A stretch of DNA of 64,000 nucleotides from Drosophila persimilis. Its lineage: Eukaryota > Arthropoda > Insecta > Diptera > Drosophilidae. The notes beneath the pieces are model-generated. The model was not told where the DNA came from. It worked only from the letters and a program-made list of their open reading frames with translations, and did no database searches. Positions 10,489-20,886 of this stretch are shown here, piece after piece. Position 1 is the first letter of the stretch. Every line of letters begins with the position of its first letter. The position numbers and the translations under genes are program-made. Location of the stretch: assembly GCF_003286085.1 (NCBI RefSeq), contig NW_020825421.1, forward strand, positions 1 through 64,000, in the 5' to 3' direction.

Positions 10489-12635
10489 TCAATACCTAGC
10501 CCGGAATACCTCCTGCCAATCGATGGACACCAATAGCCGGTACCGGACGCCACCGTCATTGACCAGACGCTTCACCCTCCTTGCGGTTGGCTTTATCCGC
10601 GCGAGAGAGCGCGGGACGACGGCCGGCCACTCCTCGCGTTTGACGGACCGCCACCGTGAGTTGTCCGCCGACCTCGTCTGGGGCCACGATGCCTGGCGCT
10701 GGAGCTCGGGCCGGCGCGCCTCCGCCCGCTCCCCTGGGCACGACGACTGTCGGCCCAGCTTCGGACGCTCGCCCTGGCCGGGTTCCGGCCATCGCCAAGG
10801 ACCTCTCTCCCATGGCTCAGGTGAGTGTTCGTCCTTCTTCGCTTCCGCCGTTGCTCTCGCGCCGTCATCCGCTTCGCCGTCGGTCGCCACCTCGACTTTG
10901 GGTGCCGCCGCTGGGCCCTCCGCCGTCAGTGATGTTGGCGTGTTCGTCGTTCCCTCCGTCTCGACCTCTGCCGTCCCCCCGGGCGCCTCCTCCGGCACCT
11001 TTTCGGCTGTGGGTGCCACCGCTGGGCCTGTGGACTCCTGTGGCCGTGCCCGCCGCCTCGGGTCCCTCTCGTCACTGGCGCGTGGTGCCTCCTCCCACAG
11101 TCGAGCCTCCCTCGCCTCTTGCCCGGGCTGCTGGGGCGCGGGCCCAGAGGCCCACGATATGTGCAGCGTTTGCACGTGCCACATCATGCCGTCTCGTACC
11201 GCGGAGCGCACCTCCTGCGAGACGAACGGCCCGATGGCGGCTCCCTGTGGCCCGTGCCAGTGCTGCTGCTGCTGCTGCTGCTGATGCCGATCCCCTTGGC
11301 CGCGCGCGTTGTCAGCCGGCGGCCGTCGCTGGAACAGCTCTTCCTCTGCCCCCGGTGACGGTGGGGCCTGCGGCCGCGGCTCCTCCTCGGACTCGACGTG
11401 TTCAGGGGGTGGCTGCCAGAGCTCTTCCTCCTCCACCTCGGCTCGTCGTAGCTTCTCCTGCCAGCTCCTCTTCGGGCGACTGGACTCGAGCAGCCTTCGG
11501 CGCTGGTGGGCACTCCGCCTCCTCCTCATCGCTGGAGATCACCGCCAGCCCGCCTGCCGCGCCCTCCGCCCGCGTCGCCCTTTGCCTTCTTCGCTTCCGC
11601 ACGCAGACGCGCCATCTCCCTTTGCTCCGCTGCGTTGATCCGGCTAATACACCGCCATTGGTGCGCGACGTCCCGTTTGTGGCGCTCCGCCTCCGCTTCT
11701 TGCGCCGCCTTTTCAGCCTCTTGCGTGGCCTTCAGCCTCTTTGCCAGCGTCAGGGCGTCCTCCCATACACGCCGTTGGCTCCGCGATGTCGGCCTGCGTT
11801 GCCTGCGGCTCTTTGACCGCGGTTTCTGTCGGCGTTGTCTGCGGCTCTTTGACCGCGGTTTCGGTCGGCGTTGGCTGCGGCTCCTCGACCTGTGGGTCTG
11901 TCGGCCGCTGATCCCCTCGCCGCGCCGTCGATCTCCCCCTTGTGCGTGCCGACGACTCCTCTTCCTTGGCCGTACGCGTCGAACGCGTGGACGCCCGCTT
12001 CGATGCCCGCTCACTGGGCTCCTCCTTCCGCGTCTCCGTGCGCCCCCTCCTTCCTCCATCAGGCCGCTCCTCGCGCTTGCTGGGGTGGGGCTTCTCGCGC
12101 TTGCCGGTGCGGGGCTCTTCGTGCTTGCTGGTCCGGGGCTCCTCGCGCTTGCCGGTGTGGGGCTCCTCGCGCTTGCTGGTCCGGGGCTCCTCGCGCTTGC
12201 CGGTGTGGGGCTCCTCGCGCTTGCTGGTGCGGGGCTTCTCGCGCTTGCCGGTGCGGGGCTCTTCGTGCTTGCTGGTCCGGGGTCCTCGCGTCTGCTGGTC
12301 CGGGGCTCCTCGCGCTTCGCCTCGCGTGCGCGTTTTCTCCGTGGCGCCGGCTCCCAGCTCACCAATTCCAGGTCACTTTCCGCCTCGGTGTACCCCGGCG
12401 ATACCACCGGGGACACCGTCGGTCCCATGGATCCCGCGGTTGACACTAGCGGTGAGGCCAATAACTGTAGCTCCGGGGACCTACTCCTACTCGCCCTTTG
12501 CTCCTCGCGTTCGACCTGGTACGCCTGCCGCCGACTTTGCGTATCACCCATAGCCTGATACCCGCGGCGAATCCATTTCCTCTGCTCCGTTATATACCTC
12601 ATTAAGTGCTGCTGCATCTTACCCTTTTTTTCCAC
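10489..12635 (-). pseudogene. Element B1 third ORF (Arg/Ser/Glu/Pro-rich protein), frameshifted
   Basis: This lies downstream of pol, where env sits in errantiviruses, but shows no signal peptide, fusion peptide or membrane segment. From the ATG at 12635: a basic Gln/Arg start, about nine 8-residue repeats of the type SPTPASAR (12062-12318), an RS/RR-rich stretch, a charged helical region (AEQREMARLRAEAKKA), an acidic SSDEEEAECPP stretch, polyQ/polyH, and a C-terminus with NDGGVRYRLLVS. One extra T near 11580, compared with B2, splits it into frames of 369 and 346 codons. Total coding capacity is about 700 codons. I do not recognise the protein; nuclear or RNA-binding roles would be guesses from composition. 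Confidence 0.65.
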
Positions 12636-12981
12636 TTTCTACTTCCAGGTCTGGCGACGTGTTGTTTGGCTTCGCCTTGAATCTGGTAAGCCTCCCGAGT
12701 TCTTGGGTTCCTCATCTCACCTTGCCTTTTCTTCCAGCCCATCCTTGGGTTCCAGTCCAGGGTGCTGACCGATCTCCCAGCTCGTGATCAATAGGTCCTC
12801 CGACCTTTCGCCCGTGCTGCCAAACATCGGCCCGCCCCCCGTGGCCAGCTCCGCCCGTCTCTGAATCGGCTTAGACGCGGATGTCACCCCCGTGCAGCGC
12901 CTCGGACCCAGGGATCATCCGATTCCCCAGCCGGTAGACCGCGCACGGGCGGCATCCGCTTTTGTCCCGCCATCCCCGACG

Positions 12982-14575
12982 TTAGCAGCTGGCTTCGATG
13001 CCCTTGGACCCGGACCCGAACCTCTGCTCATCTCGGAACCCCCTTCTCGGGTGCCCCCTCGTCCGACGACGCACCACGCAACCCGCCCCCCCCTGGGATA
13101 GTGGTAACCCGGGCACCTTTTCGGCTGTGGGTGCCACCGCTGGGCCTGTGCACTCCTGTGGCCGTGCCCGCCGCCTCGGGTCCCTCTCGTCACTGGCGCG
13201 TGGTGCCTCCTCCCACAGTCGAGCCTCCCTCGCCTCTTGCCCGGGCTGCTGGGGCGCGGGCCCAGAGGCCCACGATATGTGCAGCGTTTGCACGTGCCAC
13301 ATCATGCCGTCTCGTACCGCGGAGCGCACCTCCTGCGAGACGAACGGCCCGATGGCGGCTCCCTGTGGCCCGTGCCAGTGCTGCTGCTGCTGCTGCTGCT
13401 GATGCTGATGCTGCTGATGCTGCTGCTGCTGATGCCGATCCCCTTGGCCGCGCGCGTTGTCAGCCGGCGGCCGTCGCTGGAACAGCTCTTCCTCTGCCCC
13501 CGGTGACGGTGGGGCCTGCGGCCGCGGCTCCTCCTCGGACTCGACGTGTTCAGGGGGTGGCAGCTCTTCCTCCTCCACCTCGGCTCGTCGTAGCGTCTCC
13601 TGCCACTCCTCTTCGGGCGACTGGACTCGAGCCGCCTTCGGCGCTGGTGGGCACTCCGCCTCCTCCTCATCGCTGCTCACCTCATCGCTCCTCACCGTCG
13701 TGCCTCAGCGGCCGCGTTGTTTTCCGCGATGTCGGCCTGCGTTGCCTGCGGCTCTTTGACCGCGGTTTCTGTCGGCGTTGTCTGCGGCTCTTTGACCGCG
13801 GTTTCGGTCGGCGTTGGCTGCGGCTCCTCGACCTGTGGGTCTGTCGGCCGCTGATCCCCTCGCCGCGCCGTCGATGTCCCCCTTGTGCGTGCGCGTCGAA
13901 CGCGTGGACGCCCGCTTCGATGCCCGCTCACTGGGCTCCTCCTTCCGCGTCTCCGTGCGCCCCCTCCTTCCTCCATCAGGCCGCTCCTCGCGCTTGCTGG
14001 GGTGGGGCTTCTCGCGCTTGCCGGTGCGAGCTCTTCGTGCTTTCTGGTCCGGGGCTCCTCGCGCTTGCCGGTGTGGGGCTCCTCGCGCTTGCCGGTGTGG
14101 GGCTCCTCGCGCTGGCTGGTCCGGGGCTCCTCGCGCTTGCCGGTGTGGGGCTCCTCGCGCTTGCTGGTGCGGGTCTTCTCGCGCTTGACGGTGCGGGGCT
14201 CTTCGTGCTTGCTGGTCCGGGGTCCTCGCGTCTGCTGGTCCGGGGCTCCTCGCGCTTCGCCTCGCGTGCGCGTTTTCTCCGTGGCGCCGGCTCCCAGCTC
14301 ACCAATTCCAGGTCACTTTCCGCCTCGGTGTACCCCGGCGATACCACCGGGGACACCGTCGGTCCCATGGATCCCGCGGTTGACACTAGCGGTGAGGCCA
14401 ATAACTGTAGCTCCGGGGACCTACTCCTACTCGCCCTTTGCTCCTCGCGTTCGACCTGGTACGCCTGCCGCCGACTTTGCGTATCACCCATAGCCTGATA
14501 CCCGCGGCGAATCCATTTCCTCTGCTCCGTTATATACCTCATTAAGTGCTGCTGCATCTTACCCTTTTTTTCCAC
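12982..14575 (-). pseudogene. Element B1 third ORF, duplicated partial copy
   Basis: This is the second unit of the tandem duplication. It carries the N-terminal part (14575-13976) with SPTPASAR-type repeats and a 237-codon frame (13695-12982) with the acidic, polyQ and DGMMWHVQTLHISWASG segments. It lacks the central coiled region and the genuine C-terminus, ending in a frame created by the duplication junction near 13113. Confidence 0.6.
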
Positions 14576-14979
14576 TTTCTACTTCCAGGTCTGGCGACGT
14601 GTTGTTTGGCTTCGCCTTGAATCTGGTAAGCCTCCCGAGTTCTTGGGTTCCTCATCTCACCTTGCCTTTTCTTCCAGCCCATCCTTGGGTTCCAGTCCAG
14701 GGTGCTGACCGATCTCCCAGCTCGTGATCAATAGGTCCTCCGACCTTTCGCCCGTGCTGCCAAACATCGGCCCGCCCCCCGTGGCCAGCTCCGCCCGTCT
14801 CTGGATCGGCTTAGACGCGGATGTCACCCCCGTGCAGCGCCTCGGACCCAGGGATCATCCGATTCCCCAGCCGGTAGACCGCGCACGGGCGGCATCCGCT
14901 TTTGTCCCGCCATCCCCGACGTTAGCAGCTGGCTTCGATGCCCTGGACCCGGACCCGAACCTCTACTCATCTCGGAACC

Positions 14980-14983
14980 CCCT
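14980..14983. repeat. Target site duplication of element A (left), ccct
   Basis: ccct precedes TGTGAC here and follows GTCACA at 21383-21386. Empty sites with a single copy (aacccccttctcggg) are present at ~13037 and ~52480. Confidence 0.9.
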
Positions 14984-16000
14984 TGTGACGACGCTTCGGC
15001 CGGGGTATGCTCGTCGCGCCGTGTTCCACAGAAATTTGTTTGATCTCTGGGTGTGGTAGCTGAAAGAGAGTCTCGTGGTTCAAGAATAAGGCAGGCTGGG
15101 ATCGGTAATAAAAGAGATAGAGTTAGATTTATTGTGCTTGATGGTACAAAGTTTAGTAGTTGCGCGGGTGTTTTTTTGCGGCGGGCTCGTCCTTCGGGGT
15201 CGTCCTTCGGTTGGGCCGCACGTGGCGGATGGTTGCGTGCGGGGCCGGGAGTCGTCTGGCCGGATCGACGGAGGTCGTCTGTGCTTCGCGGGGAAGGGTG
15301 TTGCGGAGGGTTACTGCGCTCCGAGGAGTGATTCTGTGTAGGAGGGTTAATGCGCTCCGAGAAGAATTAAAGGTTGCGGAGGGTTAATGCGCTCCGAGGG
15401 GGGAGGGTAATGTTGCGGAGGACGAATGCGCTCCGAGGCGAATTAAATGTTGCGGAGGGTTAATGCGCTCCGAGGAGAAGTAAATGTTGCGGAGGGTGAA
15501 TGCGCTCCGAGGAGAATTAATGTTGCGGAGGGTTAATGCGCTCCGAGGAGAATTAATGTTGCGGAGTCTCCACTGGCCGGAGCCGAACTGATGCTGATCG
15601 CTCTGGCGGAGCTCCTTTTATTCCCAAAACGCGGCTGATCTTACGGTCTGTCCCTAGCGCGTTGTGCTGCGGGGTCCTAACGCGTTTGCACAGGCCGGCT
15701 GATAGTGTGCCCGTTGGCGCGTGGGTTATGGCCACACTTGGTCCGGTCAGCTGGTGTGTGCCCGTGGCTGGCTGTGCTACGGGCCCATTGGTGGGGCTCA
15801 GCTGTGGTTTGTTTGTTTGTATTGTTTGTTTATTTATATTTCTTTTATTCTGTGGCAGGTCTTCATGTATTGTCGCTTATGTTCTACTTATCCTACTAAT
15901 ACTTATTTTCTAATCTTCATGGCTTGTCTTGGTGATTCTATTGAGGTTGGTTTGGTGTTTGTGGCGCCGGCGCTTGGTTTTCCTGGCGCTGGGCGTCACA
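14984..16000 (-). repeat. Element A 3' LTR (1017 bp)
   Basis: It begins TGTGACGACG and ends GGGCGTCACA, giving 6-bp inverted termini. It shares both outer parts with the LTR at 20887-21382 but holds an extra ~530 bp in the middle with a minisatellite. Confidence 0.9.
15298..15565. repeat. Minisatellite in element A 3' LTR
   Basis: About eight imperfect 30-37-bp units of the form ttgcggagggttaatgcgctccgagg plus agaattaatg. Each unit can fold as a CGGAG/CTCCG hairpin. It is absent from the partner LTR. Confidence 0.85.
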
Positions 16001-19000
16001 CTCCCCCCTCCTTTCCCAGTGGAGCGTTGCCGCCTGACTTTGTTGGGAACCATGCGCTTATGCGGACATCTCCAGCTCGGCCGATCTTCACCCAACACGC
16101 CTCTTGTTCCTCGTTCCACATTTTGAATCGTCGTTGAGTGTGTTTTGGGCGGTCGAGGAGTTTGGCTTTGACTAGTTCGATCGCCGTTGTCGCTAGTTCA
16201 AATTTTTCTGGGACATTCCATTCGCCCGGGATGGTGCCTCTATGGATGGGCCTCCGGGTTTCCGGTTCTGGTGTTGGCCGCTCAGGGTTTAGGTCCAGCA
16301 CGTCCCGGTCGGACTCTTCGTCTTCCATTTGTTTGGCCCAGGAAAGTTTCGGGCCTTGTTGTTCGCTGGTTTCTCGTGCCGTTTGTTCCTGTAGTTTGGC
16401 TTGGTTTGCCCAGCTGATCCTCTTTTTTGTTGGTATTACTTCCTTGTGCGTCGCTGTTTGTTCTCCTTGGGTCTTGCGTTGTCCTGCCGTGGTTTCCATT
16501 GTTATGTTCGTTTCTGCTTTCCTGGGCGCTGACACCTTTGTCCCCGATACTTTCATTCGTGAGCTGGGCGGGAGGGCTTCCGGTAGTAGTTTTGTCGCTC
16601 GGTTCTTGTGGCTGGCCCGTGCCATCCTCTCTTTGAATTTTCGGGCCGACATGTTGAATTTCTCTTCTTTATTTTCCATTTGTCTGAAAAGGTAGAGAGA
16701 GGGCATCGTTATTGTATTTGCTTCCTCTATTTTTGCAGGTTTTAGTTGTGAGACGTGTGCCCTTAGTCTTTTGTTCGTCGTCGTATCTTGTAAGGTTATG
16801 ATCACTGGGGAGGTTTGTTCGAGTACCTTACACGGGCCGGTGTATTTCGGTTCTAGTTTCGCAGTTGTCTTGTCGATCTTTTTCGATAGTGCGTGCGTTC
16901 GTACCCATACTAAGTCCCCTTTTTTTGGTTTCCATGCTCGCTTTCGCAAATTGTAATGTCTTGCTTGTTTTGCTGCTGCTTCTTCCATGTTTTGCCTGGC
17001 CATTGTTTCTGTTTGTTTCCGTTTGTCGGTGCTTTCTTGGTTTGTTTGATTGTTGAACCCTGACCCTAGTGTTACCTCGTCAAATAGGTTGCCCGGTAGT
17101 CTAAGTTCTCTCCCGAATATCAGGTATGCCGGGCTAAACCCTGTTGATTCAGACTTGCTGCTATTTATCGCTAGGGTTAGTTCGGGTAGTTGTTCGTCCC
17201 ATTTGTTGTGTTTCCCTCCCGCGAATTGTGCGATCATTGTCTTTAGTGTTCGGTTCGCTCGTTCGGTTGGGTTTTCTTGTGGTGTGTATGGTGCCGTGAA
17301 TTGTTGGGTGATGCCCCACGTTTTCATTACCTGTTTCGTCTTTCTGCTTGTAAATTGTACGCCGTTGTCTGAGATCACTCGCTTTGGTGCACCTCCCCTC
17401 GCCAGTATTTTTTCTCTGAACGCCTTTAGGAATGTGTCCGCCGTTGCGCTTCTTGCCGGTGTGACCTCCACCCATTTCGAAAATTTATCGATAAATACGA
17501 TTAGTGCGGTGTTGCCGCGCGGCGATCTTGGCAGTGGTCCCACGAAATCGACGCATATTGTTTCCCATGGTGCGTTTGCGATTTTGGTGAGCATTTTGCC
17601 AGCCGCTGCCTGTTGCGATACCTTAAATTTTTGGCAGCTTTCGCATGTTCGGACGAATCGTGTTACGTCTCTGCTTAGCCCTGGCCAAAAATATCGCAGC
17701 CTTATTCGGATTTTCGTGCGTCTGATCCCGAGATGTCCGGCGGTTGGGTTTGTGTGGTTTTCGGTTAGTACCCTCTGTCGCTCTTGTTTTGGAACGCACA
17801 GTTTCCAGGGTTGGTCGTCTTCATCGTCTTGGCTTGGTATGTGTCGGTATAATCGGCCGTGTTTTATGGCATAATCCGTAGCTTTTTCTGGTGTCATCTC
17901 TACTTGGTTCCATTTGTTTTGATACCAAGCGCATTCTACGATTTCTGCTATTCGGGTTTCTTCGCGTGGTAAGCGGGAGAGTCCGTCCGCCACTGCGTTC
18001 AGCTTGCCTTTCCGATATCGTATTTCGAATGAGAACGGTTGCAGTCCCAATGCCCATCTTGCCACTCGTCCGGATGGGCTTTCGATGGAATTTAACCATT
18101 TGAGGGCTAGGTGATCCGTAACTACGATAAATTGGTAGCCTTCTAGGTACATCCTCATCTTGTGTATCCCCCAGTAGATGGCTAGGCATTCTTTTTCTGT
18201 TGCGGAGTATTTCGTTTCCTCGCTTTTGAGCTTGCGGCTTGCGTAGGAAATTACATGTTCTCCGTCTGCATCTTCCTGGGTCAACACTGCTCCTAGGCCG
18301 CAGTCGCTTGCGTCTGTTTGCAGTATGAATGTTTTCCTGAAGTCCGGGCATGCTAATATTGGCGCTTCCGTTAGACACAGCTTTAGGTCTTGGAAGCTGT
18401 TCTCCTGTGCTTCGCCCCACTCAAATTGTTGCCCCTTTTTGAGAAGGTCTTGTAGCGCTTTTGCCCGTTCGGTGTACGCTGGTACGAATCTGCGGTACCA
18501 AGACGCCAGGCCCAAAAAACTATGCAGTTGTTTCAGTGTAGTTGGTGCGGTGAGTTCTTTAATGGCCGCTACTTTATCTGGGTCTGTGTGAATTCCTTCC
18601 TCGCTTACCATGTGTCCTAGGTATTTCAGTTTCTTTTGGAAGAAATGACATTTTGCTGCGTTAATGCGTAGGTTTGCTGTCCGTAGCCGTTCGAATACCG
18701 TTTTTAGTTTTTGCATGTGTTCCACTTTCGTCCGCCCAATTACGATTATGTCGTCTAGGTATGCGAAAGCGAATGGTTCCATGTCCGGTCCGATTACCGA
18801 GTCTAGGGCTCTTTGGAACGTAGCCGGTGCTGTTGCGAGTCCGAATGGCATGACCTTCCATTGGTACAATCCTCGCCCTGGAGCTGTAAAGGCTGTGTAG
18901 GGTCGGCTCTGTTTTTCCATTGGGATTTGCCAATACCCTGACTTTAAGTCGAGCGTGCTAATGTATTTAGCCTCTTTAAGCTGATTTAGAATAAAGTCCA

Positions 19001-19592
19001 TCCGTGGTAGTGGGTATGCGTCCTTCTCTGTTTTTTCGTTTAACAGTCGGTAATCCACGCAGACCCTCCAATCTCCGGTTTTCTTTTTTATGAGAACAAT
19101 CGGCGAGCTGTATGGGCTGTGTGATGGTTCTATTAGATCTTGCTTTATGAGCTCGTTGATCTCTTTGTTGATGATTTCCATTTGTGCTGGGTTTCTTGGG
19201 TAATACCTCTGTTTGACTGGTCTGTCATCTTTCAGGAATATCCGATGTTTCGTAACATTGCTCAACCCTTCCAGCGTGTTGGATTTTTGTACCTCTGTTT
19301 TAATCCATTTTTCGATTTCTTCGTCCGTCGGTTCTGTTACTGAGTTTCTTGCGTTTTCCTCCTTTCTGTTTGGGTTTGGTTCCCTGTTGAAGTTTACCGT
19401 GGCGTCTCCACACGTTATTGATGTGCCTGCATCCTTTAAAAATTCCATTCCTAGTATGGGGGTATCTGGGACCCCTGTCATGATTAGGAATGATTGGTTG
19501 GTCTCTTTTCCCCCTAGTTCTACCGTTAGTTGGATTCTCCGTGTTGTTCTCCGAGTGCTTCCATCCGCTAGCCGGATTAATCTGTTTTCCAC
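15996..19592 (-). CDS. pol: Element A pol (RT, RNase H, integrase) with long C-terminal extension
   Basis: A 1198-codon uninterrupted frame. In order: the end of protease (LGMEFLKDAG), RT with KSGYWQIPM, MPFGLATAPATFQ and the catalytic YLDD at about residue 278, RNase H ([26 protein letters not shown]), integrase zinc finger (HLGIRRTKIRI...CESCQKFK), and the D,D,E core (CVDFVGPL ~682, SDNGVQF ~743, PQENPTERANR ~773). After the usual SQLKPAK end (~945) it continues ~250 residues, Lys/Thr/Glu-rich, to a stop inside the LTR. Expression is expected by frameshift from gag. RT/IN look intact; the lesion lies upstream in protease. Resemblance to the Osvaldo/Ulysses group is a family-level impression. 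Confidence 0.9.
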   Translation of the reverse strand: MENRLIRLADGSTRRTTRRIQLTVELGGKETNQSFLIMTGVPDTPILGMEFLKDAGTSITCGDATVNFNREPNPNRKEENARNSVTEPTDEEIEKWIKTEVQKSNTLEGLSNVTKHRIFLKDDRPVKQRYYPRNPAQMEIINKEINELIKQDLIEPSHSPYSSPIVLIKKKTGDWRVCVDYRLLNEKTEKDAYPLPRMDFILNQLKEAKYISTLDLKSGYWQIPMEKQSRPYTAFTAPGRGLYQWKVMPFGLATAPATFQRALDSVIGPDMEPFAFAYLDDIIVIGRTKVEHMQKLKTVFERLRTANLRINAAKCHFFQKKLKYLGHMVSEEGIHTDPDKVAAIKELTAPTTLKQLHSFLGLASWYRRFVPAYTERAKALQDLLKKGQQFEWGEAQENSFQDLKLCLTEAPILACPDFRKTFILQTDASDCGLGAVLTQEDADGEHVISYASRKLKSEETKYSATEKECLAIYWGIHKMRMYLEGYQFIVVTDHLALKWLNSIESPSGRVARWALGLQPFSFEIRYRKGKLNAVADGLSRLPREETRIAEIVECAWYQNKWNQVEMTPEKATDYAIKHGRLYRHIPSQDDEDDQPWKLCVPKQERQRVLTENHTNPTAGHLGIRRTKIRIRLRYFWPGLSRDVTRFVRTCESCQKFKVSQQAAAGKMLTKIANAPWETICVDFVGPLPRSPRGNTALIVFIDKFSKWVEVTPARSATADTFLKAFREKILARGGAPKRVISDNGVQFTSRKTKQVMKTWGITQQFTAPYTPQENPTERANRTLKTMIAQFAGGKHNKWDEQLPELTLAINSSKSESTGFSPAYLIFGRELRLPGNLFDEVTLGSGFNNQTNQESTDKRKQTETMARQNMEEAAAKQARHYNLRKRAWKPKKGDLVWVRTHALSKKIDKTTAKLEPKYTGPCKVLEQTSPVIITLQDTTTNKRLRAHVSQLKPAKIEEANTITMPSLYLFRQMENKEEKFNMSARKFKERMARASHKNRATKLLPEALPPSSRMKVSGTKVSAPRKAETNITMETTAGQRKTQGEQTATHKEVIPTKKRISWANQAKLQEQTARETSEQQGPKLSWAKQMEDEESDRDVLDLNPERPTPEPETRRPIHRGTIPGEWNVPEKFELATTAIELVKAKLLDRPKHTQRRFKMWNEEQEACWVKIGRAGDVRISAWFPTKSGGNAPLGKEGGV
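16001..16016 (-). promoter_or_regulatory. Element A polypurine tract
   Basis: The minus strand GGGAAAGGAGGGGGGAG directly precedes the LTR terminus TGTGACGCCC. Confidence 0.8.
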
Positions 19593-19745
19593 TCCTTCGA
19601 TACCTTCCTCTTTTAGTTTCTCGGCCGTTTATCATGCATCTTGTTGCCCCTGTATCGATGATTACATCCATCAGTTGTGATCCGATCCTGGCCCGTCCTA
19701 AAAGCTGGTTCTTGTTAAATATCAGTTGTGTGTTGTCCCGCTCCG
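19593..19745 (-). pseudogene. Element A protease, split by a 1-bp frameshift
   Basis: The active-site segment IDTGATRCMING reads in the -1 frame relative to gag, as expected. Just after NGR (around 19620) the frame changes: the following residues EKLKEEG and the LADGS segment are in the pol frame. Losing or gaining one base here would separate protease from RT, so the polyprotein would terminate. No canonical slippery heptamer was seen at the gag end. Confidence 0.7.
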
Positions 19746-20834
19746 CTGGTTTTGGGCCACAGGATGTTCGCGGGTTGTTCCTGCGCCCTGTGTGTTTTCC
19801 GTTTGTTTTCTGCAGCAGTCTATTGTGCGTACTCCTTGTTTGTTGCAGGTCCAGCAGTACAGTACGGGTTCCCTGTTGCATGTTCGGGCCTCGTGCCCAT
19901 AGTTGCCACATCTTTGGCATTTCCTTTGTCGGTATTGGGTCCTTTGCCAAGCTGGCTGGTCGTTTTGTGGATAGTTCCATTGGCGCCCTGTAATTTTTGA
20001 GAGTCCGGCATCTGTCTCAATTTTTTCGAATTCCTCTGTGATGATCATGAATTCGGACAGCGTTTGGAATTCTCTCCTCTTCACGTATAATTTAAGCGGC
20101 AGCCGGCAGTTCTGGTATATTATTTCCAGTTTTTCCTGCTCTGTGTAGGTTCCGAACCTCATTAACTTCCTTATTTCTTGGATATAGTCTCGAACTGGTT
20201 CTGTTTCCTCTTGTTTTCGCTCTGCCACTTGTTTTGACAGCTCCTCTTGGTATCTGGGGGATATGAAGTTCTCTTTTAGTCCGACCTTTGCATCCTCCCA
20301 TGATGTGATTGGCGCTGGTTTTGTGTGCCACCAGTCTAGTGCGCTTTCTTCCAGGATTATCGGCATTGCGAATACGAGGTGGTCCGGCTCTACCCCGTAG
20401 GTTTCTGCTAATTCCTCCATCCTGCTCAGGAATTCTAGCAGCCCTCCTTTTCCTGTAAAGATCAGGTCCCACTTGCGTATTTTTTCTATTATCGCTACTG
20501 CTTCTGGCGATCCTTTCTTTATTTGTTTTGGAAATAGGGATTTCTTCCTGCCTGTCCTGGTCTCCCCTTGGCTCTCTTCCATTGTTGGTTTTTGTGGTCC
20601 TCCTTTTGGTGACTGTTGCCTTGGGCTCTTGGTTCTCGGTCTTTTTCCTCGTGTTTGGGTATTTGCTAGTTGTTCTAGCCTCTCTCGCATATGTATTGGG
20701 AGGTCTGTTCTCTCTGAAAATTGTAGTAGTTGTTTCTTTTGGGTTTCTAGTCCCTCCAGTTTCTCCAATCCGAATTCTTCGCAATAGTTTTGCAACTCCA
20801 GTTTCGTTGCTTGGTTTATCCATTGTTTTGCCAT
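19722..20834 (-). CDS. gag: Element A gag (370 aa)
   Basis: The start ATG lies ~30 bp inside the PBS. A basic N-terminal region (GKRPRTKSPRQQSP) is followed by a helical capsid-like domain (WDLIFTGKGGLLEFLSRMEEL, ESALDWW, YIQEIRKLMRFGTY) and two zinc knuckles near residues 310-345: a CCHC (CQRCGNYGHEARTC) and a degenerate second one (CWTCNKQG). The same layout is seen in element B gag. It would form the virus-like particle. Intact by inspection. Confidence 0.85.
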   Translation of the reverse strand: MAKQWINQATKLELQNYCEEFGLEKLEGLETQKKQLLQFSERTDLPIHMRERLEQLANTQTRGKRPRTKSPRQQSPKGGPQKPTMEESQGETRTGRKKSLFPKQIKKGSPEAVAIIEKIRKWDLIFTGKGGLLEFLSRMEELAETYGVEPDHLVFAMPIILEESALDWWHTKPAPITSWEDAKVGLKENFISPRYQEELSKQVAERKQEETEPVRDYIQEIRKLMRFGTYTEQEKLEIIYQNCRLPLKLYVKRREFQTLSEFMIITEEFEKIETDAGLSKITGRQWNYPQNDQPAWQRTQYRQRKCQRCGNYGHEARTCNREPVLYCWTCNKQGVRTIDCCRKQTENTQGAGTTREHPVAQNQRSGTTHN

Positions 20835-20867
20835 CTTGACTTTGAGATTATGTTTCTTATGCTACCA

Positions 20868-20885
20868 CAACCTGCTCGGGCGCCA
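20868..20885 (-). promoter_or_regulatory. Element A primer binding site (tRNA-Lys-like)
   Basis: The plus strand cctgctcgggcgcca abuts the 5' LTR. It differs by one base from the tRNA-Lys(UUU) end cctgttcgggcgcca. Confidence 0.65.
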
Positions 20886-20886
20886 C

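Larger units (their letters stand above)
10995..14983. repeat. 2118-bp tandem duplication inside B1
   Basis: The sequence starting gcaccttttcggctgtgggt at 10995 starts again at 13113, directly after gtggtaacccgg. The second unit runs to 14983, where element A is inserted, and resumes after it at 21387. B2 has a single unit. The second unit has small deletions, for example in the repeat tract and the helical region, so the units have diverged. Confidence 0.9.

Noticed and set aside
12630..12760. Splice-like motifs (acttccag|gt, ctg|gtaagc, ttcttccag) on the plus strand of element B
   Set aside because: All coding evidence for B is on the minus strand; the plus-strand exons they would define have no supported product.
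16138..16695. 185-codon plus-strand frame opposite element A pol
   Set aside because: Shadow of the intact 1198-codon pol frame.
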